The notes below the pieces were generated by a model that was not told the origin of the DNA, did not search any database, and worked only from the letters and a program-made list of their open reading frames with translations. Positions 57,626-64,000 of a stretch of DNA of 64,000 nt are shown piece by piece. The DNA is from Ulva prolifera (lineage: Eukaryota > Chlorophyta > Ulvophyceae > Ulvales > Ulvaceae). The translations under genes and the position numbers were made by a program. The stretch is taken from the NCBI GenBank assembly GCA_023078555.1, contig CM041203.1, positions 701,481-765,480 of the forward strand, given 5' to 3'. Each line of letters begins with the position of its first letter. Positions within the stretch are counted from its first letter, which is position 1.

Positions 57626-58102
57626 AGACTTGCATGGCACTGGTGCAACTGTTGCAAGAAATCTCTCCATGAGAGGAGAGAGCTTAAAGTCATTGAAGCG
57701 AAAAATTGATTGGCAATACTGCTACTGAAATCATCAAGTTCGGCGGTGATGTGCATTCACACATGTTGTCACTGATCGGTGCTCAAGGTGCCAGGGTCGC
57801 AAGAAGTTTGTTTTGCTTCACAACCCGGTATAGAGTGGGCTCCGCAAACAGCACATTACGACCATCTGATCCTTGCGGAGATAGGCCAGTACAATGTCAA
57901 CACCCTTGCGGAGTCATCATGTACAGGTGAGGCATTGAAAGCAGTCGCATCTTCCATCCCATGCCAGATGAGACAGCTGGAAGCTGTATGCACAGCGAAT
58001 CACTTACGGGCTCAGTTACACACATACTACCATGAAAAACATCACATGTGCAAGACTCATACTCGCAAAAAGCAGTGCAAGGTTGTCGCAGATCATCAAC
58101 GA
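57626..58102. other. Intergenic between convergent genes
   Basis: No recognisable coding sequence. It should hold the 3' untranslated regions of the propeller-like gene and RLP24. Confidence 0.4.
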
Positions 58103-58783
58103 TCACTCCGACATCTCCAAATCAGCTTTATCGTTGAGCTGCTCGACTGTCTGTGCAGGAACCAAAAGTTTTGTCTTTTGGGCTTCCTTCTTGAGCAAGC
58201 TCTCGGGCGCACGGACAAGATGGATTTGCTTCTCAATCTCTTGTCTAGCAATCTTCTTGTCTGTCTTCTTTGCTTGCCGCATCCGTTGTTCATAGAATCG
58301 CTCTTGTCGCCTATTGCGAATCTTGTCGATTGTTTTTATTGCGTTCAGAGACTTTGCAACCAGGTTTCTGTTGTACTTCTCGGGCCTATTTCGCCTTCGC
58401 TCCATTTCGAAAGTGGTATCCTGCACCAGAAACGGTAATCAATTCGATGTTCTGACGACTCAACATGCATCTCTCGCCAAGGAAGCGTCGGCCATGAAAC
58501 TGCACCTCTGCCAGCTCTTTCCCTGCCAACTTCCTATAAGCCTTGGTCCATTTCACCTTGCGCGGATTGCGCTTCATCTTGAAGTTTTTGTGGCATTTTG
58601 ATCGGCAGAAGCGGAACACCTGCAGGAGATGTCATGAGCTACGCCATGCTCTGGTACAGTGTGTTCCCAATCCGCATTCCACACAGCAGTGCTGGTGCCC
58701 ACCTGTCCGTCATTTCGGGCGAATGCGATTCCGTGCCCTGGGTAGATGTTACTTGAGCAGAACCAGCATTTTTCTAACCTCAT
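58103..58783 (-). CDS. RLP24: Ribosome biogenesis protein RLP24 (RSL24D1), pre-60S factor
   Basis: Exons 58783-58702, 58619-58506 and 58420-58103 join in phase. The protein begins [20 protein letters not shown] with the L24e zinc-finger cysteines, continuing [22 protein letters not shown] and [20 protein letters not shown], then [20 protein letters not shown]. After residue 65 the tail is charged and helical ([20 protein letters not shown]), which identifies RLP24 rather than ribosomal protein L24. RLP24 holds the L24 site on nuclear pre-60S particles and is removed by the AAA ATPase Drg1 in the cytoplasm. Length about 170 residues, normal for the family. Confidence 0.96.
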
Positions 58784-58886
58784 GATCGGTTATTTCGCGC
58801 TTCCTTGTCCTGCTGACGGCGATAACACACAGCACAACAGGTGCGGCCCACTCGACCCAGCCGTAAACGCCGTGTCTTACTGTCCT

Positions 58887-59318
58887 TCACAGATAGAATG
58901 TCTGACCGTCAGCGCCTCTGTCTGAGGTGAGCTCAAACTGTGCTCCATCGGAGAGCGATAGCCAACGCCGATAGGCCGACCAGCAAGCCCCGCAGCCACC
59001 ATGCATGTAGCTTCCACAATTGTAAGAACCAGTCCGTTCGTCCAAGATGCCGTTGCGCCTGATGCTTGCGACGATGTAGCAGCGAGAATGCATATCGAAA
59101 CTCAACACGAAGCCTGCATCATCGCAAGAGGAAGAAATCACAGCGGCGGAACATCGGTTTCCATCTGCCACCTGCCTGGTTCGTGTGGGGTAGCAGGAAG
59201 CAGTGAAGGGTGCCGGCATCATGGTTTTTGTCAGCACGCCAAACCCTCCACACATTCCGGACGTAGCAGCAGAACGATGTGGCGTGCAACGTGGAACGAT
59301 GAGGACGAACTTGCTCAT
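58887..59318 (-). CDS. Hypothetical 143-residue ORF, Cys/Ser-rich
   Basis: A single open frame from the ATG at 59318 (MSKFVLIVPRCTPHRSAATS) to 58887, with a fairly protein-like middle (GFVLSFDMHSRCYIVASIRR) and Cys/Gly-rich end. No family is recognised. It is divergent from the CFAP77-like gene (60 bp between ATGs), so it may simply be an antisense frame in that gene's promoter. Confidence 0.25.
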   Translation of the reverse strand: MSKFVLIVPRCTPHRSAATSGMCGGFGVLTKTMMPAPFTASCYPTRTRQVADGNRCSAAVISSSCDDAGFVLSFDMHSRCYIVASIRRNGILDERTGSYNCGSYMHGGCGACWSAYRRWLSLSDGAQFELTSDRGADGQTFYL

Positions 59319-59377
59319 TCATCGTTCAGGCAAGCGATCCATCGCTGCGCAGGTGTTCACTCAACAAATGCCACACG

Positions 59378-60215
59378 ATGGACAGCTTGATTGCTGCTGC
59401 AGGGCTTGGGGAATGCAACAAGCTCAACTTCACAAATCCTCCTTTGGAAAAAACGTTTGGAGTGCCCAAACAAGCTGACCCCGAAGGAGCGCGTGAATTA
59501 ACGATGTTGTGGAAAGAGCACAAAGCAAATCCTCTTGACACTCCTGGTGAGTACTTGGGTGCATGTTTCGACAGAAGCGAGACGGTATTTTTCGCCATCA
59601 CCATGGACCGGACATCTTGCAGGGCCTGACTTCTTGTCTATGAACAAGCATGCAGCAATCAAAGGCCTGACTTCTGCACCACAGCAACACCAGTTCCGGA
59701 CGGATCATCCGGCATGCCTCAAGAATGGCGAGGCTGTGAAGAAGCCGGCACCACTGCTGCCATCCGATATCGACACAGAACATGTATATGGGATGCCTGG
59801 GACGCATCGCACAGCAGAGCAAGTCAGGAATGCTGGAAGAACTGATCCATCCATGAAGCCGCTGATACAGTCACAATTCTCCAACACCTGGATTGCGATG
59901 AATGAGGCCCGCGCACACGAATTCGATAAACGGAAAGCATACATTGCACCAAAACGGACAAAAAGTGTTGTGCACCAACATAATGGCTCAGGCATGCCCG
60001 CAAATCTTACCTTCATAATAAGGTGCAGCATGTGAGTTACTGGAGCGAGCTGGGCGTCGAAGTGTGTACACTCACATCCTTGGACTTTATGTGCAGGGAA
60101 GCAAAGCCACGGCGAAACGCTTTTCAAACTTAGCAAGTTCACTAAAGTGCAGCCCAAAGTGAGGCAGTACATGTTAGACAGCAGGTCAGCAGGTCCCGTT
60201 GTAACTCAGTCATGA
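59378..60215 (+). CDS. CFAP77: CFAP77-like cilia and flagella associated protein
   Basis: Exons 59378-59546, 59623 to about 59964, and 60097-60215. The ATG at 59378 gives MDSLIAAAGLGECNKLNFTN, then FGVPKQADPEGARELTMLWK and DTPG/PDFLSMNKHAAIKGL across an in-phase intron. Later come PLLPSDIDTEHVYGMPGTHR, DPSMKPLIQSQFSNTWIAMN and the last-exon SHGETLFKLSKFTKVQPKVR. The PDF.sMN, LP.d..yG and TP.-L(I/L)...(Y/F)...W positions match the CFAP77 family, a protein inside or on axonemal doublet microtubules (B-tubule luminal/inner junction side). The second donor (AAAAA/GTGTTG) is chosen because it alone keeps the frame into the conserved last exon. With RSP3 it is a second axonemal gene in the window. 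Confidence 0.78.
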
Positions 60216-60778
60216 GGAGCACTGCGTATACCCCATGGCAGATTCAGTCACACGAGCATGATCTGCTGTCATCCAGGGGCATGCAGCACTGTGCATCTAC
60301 AGGAGCAAGGCCGAAATGGCTTTGTGAGACACATCGCTTCTAAAAGTAGACTGTGTGAGTTGAAGTCTCGGGTTTGTGTTGTGGCATGTGGTATGTGTCC
60401 GCATCGCTAGTGCACTCTGTGCATAGCTGTTGAAGATCATGTTGAGGCACATGCATATTGCTTGTGGTCCGCGGACGGATGACTGGTGGTATAACGGGTT
60501 TCATGTGCTGGACGCCGTGGGAAATGATGACCAATTCTGCTCACAGCTTGTACATCGTCCAGCTGCTTCACTGCCCTGCTGCTTGTCGCGGTGATCACCT
60601 TTGTGTTGTCAAGAGTTCGGACTAATTTGAACAAACGCTTGAATGCAGCGCCAGTCCGACCTTCCAGACAAATCCACACGAACATCTGTTTCGTATGAGT
60701 ATCAACCAGGCGAGTAGCATTAGTTCCGGCTCATAATCCTGGGCGCACATCCGGCGCGGGGCGCCGGAGAGGGGCTAC
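60216..60778. other. Intergenic; RAD51C upstream region
   Basis: No conserved frames. The N-terminal helix-hairpin-helix exon usual for RAD51C could lie here but is not visible. Confidence 0.35.
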
Positions 60779-62213
60779 ATGGTGGTGACGCAGACAGCGG
60801 ACCAACTGTTCGCACACGAAGCGTCGCGGTGCATCCTCAAGACATCATGTCAGACCCTTGATGACTTGCTCTCTGGTGGCGTACGCTGCGGGGAGGTCAC
60901 TGAGTTTTGTGAGTTGCTTCTCATTCTAGTTCTTTGATGTGGCTGTGACGGGGATGCCTGGCACTACATGAGCCAAAATCGGTAGACTGCGCAGGTGGCA
61001 TACCAGGATCGGGCAAAACACAACTCGGGTATGTAGTGTCATGATCCGATCAACGAACATTGTGCATCCCTGGTGACGATGAGCAAATGGGCAGTCAGTA
61101 TTGCAGGATGCAGATGGCAGTTTGTGCTCAACTTCCAGCTGTATGTGGAGGACTAGGCGGCACATGCATAATCATAGGTGGGTGGACTCAGAACCATTTG
61201 TTCACCGCGGTCTTAACGGCTTGCCCAAACCACGTCGCTCATGCCATGCAGACACAGAGGGCAGCGTGATACCCAGCCGGGCAGCAACCATAGCGGGTCA
61301 TCTACTGAATGGGGTACAGAAGAAACATACGGACGCGATTCTAGTGAGCACTCCAGATGCGTGACTGTCACACATGCGCTCTGATAGTAATCGGGCCCAT
61401 GCGCATACAATTGGCTTTCACTTGCAGGAAACACGTCTGACGCTTGACAGCCTCCTGGATGGCATCCACATTTGCCGAGTCCATACGCCTCACGAGCTTG
61501 TGGCAGCATGTGCTGCCCTCAGTGCGCAGATTCCACAAACGGTATGCCTGCTCTGCCCAGTCAGTTGTGCGCTCAGTGTTGCACTGTTAGAGTTCGGTGC
61601 CATCCCATGCTCGGTGCTTGGAGACTATCTCTGTGTAACAGCCATAGCACCTCAATGGTGTGTTGGACTCATGAGGGTTGCAAACCTGACCACCAAGTGC
61701 CAGCCAGTCCAGGTCAAGCTGGTTGTGGTGGACAGCGTTGCGGCACCATTCCGGTCGCAACAGCTGCAGCACCAGGCCGTCATGCTGGAATCTATTGCAA
61801 CGTCTCTCAGGCAGATTGCAGCACTGGGCGTGGCCGTCGTGGCTATGAACCACGTCGTCGGCACATCTGGGCAAGGCGCTGTAGGCATCAAGCCAGCCTT
61901 AGGTGAGCCCCGTTGCACAAGGACCAATCTTGTAGACATGTGCATCACCAGGAGCATCACCAGATGTTCCAGATAAAGGACTGTTCTTGCATGCGCAGGG
62001 ACGGTTTGGGCGCCGCAGCCCACACACAGGCTACTACTTTCGATTGAAGACTCGAAAAGGCACGCACGGATCATCAAGAGCGCATGGCTGCCACCTAAGG
62101 ACAACGAGTACATGATCTCAGATTGTGGAGTCACCTCCTCGCTGGATCTTGAGTCACACGTCGCTCGGGGCGATGGCCAGTGTTCACATGATGTTGCCGG
62201 CACAGCGTGTTGA
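60779..62213 (+). CDS. RAD51C: RAD51C-like recombinase (RAD51 paralogue)
   Basis: The exon from the ATG at 60779 encodes MVVTQTADQLFAHEASRCIL and TLDDLLSGGVRCGEVTEF. Next come a small exon near 60993-61027 with Walker A GGIPGSGKTQLG, MQMAVCAQLPAVCGGLGGTC (near 61109), DTEGSVIPSRAATIAGHLLN (from 61250), LTLDSLLDGIHICRVHTPHE (from about 61432), Walker B VKLVVVDSVAAPFR (61710-61760), QIAALGVAVVAMNHV, and a last exon with HRLLLSIEDSKRHARIIKSA ending at about 62213. The LTLD.LL..I and VPALG-like KPALG positions favour RAD51C over RAD51B/XRCC3. It would act in homologous recombination and interstrand crosslink repair. Compared with animal RAD51C, about 60-80 N-terminal residues are missing from the recognised model. 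Confidence 0.83.
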
Positions 62214-62854
62214 TCTTGCTTCGTACTGAGCACACTTGAACGCCTGATTGGCATGTGTCTCATGTCCAATGCATGCTCCTGCACATCTGCGCTTAAAGTG
62301 TTCTAAGCAGGCTTTTGTCGGCACCCACGCCATTGCACATTTCATCGTTTCTCAGCACGGGTCAAAGTAACATACCGTCGTCAACGGTGGGTGCATGTTT
62401 GTGTGTGGGTGTAGAGGTGAGCCTTGAGAAGTATGGATGTGTGGTGTTGGCGGCGGCAGTGTGTCGTTTATGTTCTGTGTGAAGTGACAGCGGTGCCCTG
62501 CATGTGCAGGTTTCATGTACTGATCCCGCGCGCAGTTCCCACGCAGCTACCCGCCTCTCCGGCCTGGTCCTTGTAACACCGCAGTAGAACACACGACAAC
62601 AGTCAGTTCGGGGTGGTGAAGATGCTTCGATCAACATGTATGTGGCCATGTCCGATTGCTGTCACATATACACACACGATAGGACTCCTCATCAGTGACC
62701 GGTGAGGCAACTCTGTGCTCGACACCGTTCACACCCCTGCACACTCACGATTACAGATGAATGGGTACCATGCGCTTACTCATCCACATTCACCGTTCCA
62801 CAATAGGCACCGGATCCTTGCTCTTGGCAGCATGCTGGCACAGTTGCAGCCGCG
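62214..62854. other. Intergenic between convergent genes
   Basis: No recognisable coding sequence or repeat; presumably 3' flanks of RAD51C and the uS5m-like gene. Confidence 0.4.
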
Positions 62855-64000
62855 CTACATGTACTCTTTGTGGAACAACTTCCGAGAGACCCGCTCCCGG
62901 AGATAAACTCCCTTTGCTTCTGCGACCTCTGCTGCCGTGGGCGTGTTCGCCAGAGCCTGGAAAAGCCCCTTGACGACATTCCGGGTGTTGCGAGAGTTGT
63001 GCGTCTGCAAATGACCGCGGCTCAGTACACCACAAAAGTATGCCCTGCAGGCGCTGCACCGAGTGCTGCTGCCTGCGGCTGATCGAGTCGGGTCGCACCT
63101 TGACCGTGATGTCACGGATGCCGAGCAGCTCGCACGCCTGCATGACGATGGGTGACGCGCTGATGCCAAAGTCGGAGGGCCGCGGGAAGATGGAGATCTT
63201 GGTGCGGATGAACTTGGTCTTGGAGGGGTAGTACACGGTGTGGCCGCGGTACAGCGGGATGTTGATCGCCCCGAGCACCGCAAAGCGGATGGCCTTGAAG
63301 ATGGCATCGTTGACCTCCTTCGCAACGCCGATCCCGTACGCGCCCTTGCCCTGCATGCCGAGCTGCCTGTGCCGGGCGGCTGAACACAAGGCACGCGCGA
63401 TCCACAGATGACGAAAAACAGTAGACGAGCGCTGTGCATGCGAGGCCATCGGCCACACGACTCCCTGGGGCAGCAGACCCATGAATTCCCCGGTGCGTTT
63501 GCGGGGTGGGGAAGTCGCAGCACGTGCACGAGGGCGCGTCTCGGGCGGGCTGACGCTGACTTGGGTCGCCGCGTCAGCTGAGTGCCACTCAAACGGCCAC
63601 CAAACGCCAGGACCGCATGGCATAGTCTCTGGCCTGTGATAGCCACGCTTTCACAAACAACCTTCAGAAACCACAAGAACCCTCAGACTTGCACACATCC
63701 CGATGGCGGACTGAACCGCACGTTGAGGTTGCCGACAATCACCATCGCAGAGAAGCGCGACTTCTTGCCCTGCGGCGTCTGCTTCGTCGTCATCTTCACA
63801 TCCACGACGACCATGTTCCACTCCCCGGACTCCGTCAGGGCCGCGAGCTGCGGCAGCCCCGGCTCCACGACCATCGACGGCACCTCGGGGAGGCCCTCCA
63901 CCTGCATGTCGTCCTGTGCGGTCGCCTCGGCGAGCAGCGAGAGGCGCTCCTTGCGGGTCAGCTTCTTGCCGGAGCCCTTGTGCACGTCGCCGTGCAGGTC
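62855..64000 (-). CDS. Mitochondrial-type small ribosomal subunit protein uS5 (5' partial, cut by window edge)
   Basis: The open frame reaches the right edge (LHGDVHKGSGKKLTRKERLS), so the N-terminus lies outside the window; there is no ATG at this point. The central part has WNMVVVDVKMTTKQTPQGKK then SRFSAMVIVGN, the S5 RNA-binding strand-loop, continued after an intron (about 63680-63370) by YGIGVAKEVNDAIFKAIRFA, IPLYRGHTVYYPSKTKFIRT and ASPIVMQACELLGIRDITVK. The C-terminal exon is RNVVKGLFQALANTPTAAEV, ending LFHKEYM at 62855. Bacterial/organellar S5 has this order; the long N- and C-terminal extensions point to the mitochondrial form. Higher GC than neighbours. Confidence 0.82.

Noticed and set aside
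63683-63985. Start of the uS5-like protein at 63985
   Set aside because: The codon is GTG, not ATG, and the frame is open to the window edge; treated as 5' partial.

Overview
The window looks like nuclear DNA of a green alga (Chlorophyta, most plausibly a trebouxiophyte). Evidence: nearly every gene is broken by short GT-AG introns with (T)GCAG acceptors; photosynthetic nuclear genes are present (PSBW, a double-domain plastid NFU protein, an FTSHI3-like plastid AAA protein); plant-type photorespiratory hydroxypyruvate reductase and a CLC channel occur; and two axonemal genes (radial spoke protein 3 and a CFAP77-like protein) sit beside them. No bacterial operons, CRISPR arrays or rRNA/tRNA genes were seen. 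Species cannot be fixed from sequence alone.

Layout. 0.5-5.1 kb: an expansin-like secreted protein ending in a fungal-type CBM1, convergent with an LCMT-family methyltransferase that has an N-terminal membrane/transit segment. 5.1-9.7 kb: gene-poor repeat region with the degraded C-terminal part of a LINE-type ORF, about 205-bp tandem units, a perfect 27-bp-arm hairpin, a diverged ~0.4 kb direct duplication and ACCGGTATAT-rich (hAT-like) sequence. 9.7-20.2 kb: RSP3, INTS11, PSBW and a membrane-anchored beta-propeller-like protein. 20.7-23.5 kb: a KDM4-type JmjN/JmjC demethylase. 23.5-26.8 kb: gene-poor, including a ~0.3 kb stretch resembling organelle intergenic DNA. 26.8-49.4 kb is dense: hydroxypyruvate reductase, an unrecognised SQ-cluster protein, NFU, CLC, a Nopp140/SRP40-like protein, branched-chain aminotransferase, FTSHI3-like, an NADH-cytochrome b5 reductase-like protein and ribosomal protein L7. 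50.2-57.6 kb: an ARM/HEAT-like gene divergent from a long unrecognised coiled-coil plus beta-propeller-like gene. 57.6-64 kb: RLP24, CFAP77-like, RAD51C-like and a mitochondrial uS5-like gene cut by the right edge.

The genes do not form one pathway; this is ordinary eukaryotic gene order with housekeeping, organelle, ciliary and chromatin/DNA-repair genes mixed. The points most worth following are: a short dispersed element present in three or four copies with the same 3' sequence; an HPR whose presequence and lost peroxisomal signal suggest a mitochondrial photorespiratory step; a CLC whose proton glutamate is glutamine; a CBM1 in an algal expansin-like protein; and two multi-exon genes of unrecognised function. 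Exon limits below were inferred by eye from reading frames, conserved protein continuity and splice-site phase, so spans are gene-level and edges of poorly conserved exons are uncertain.
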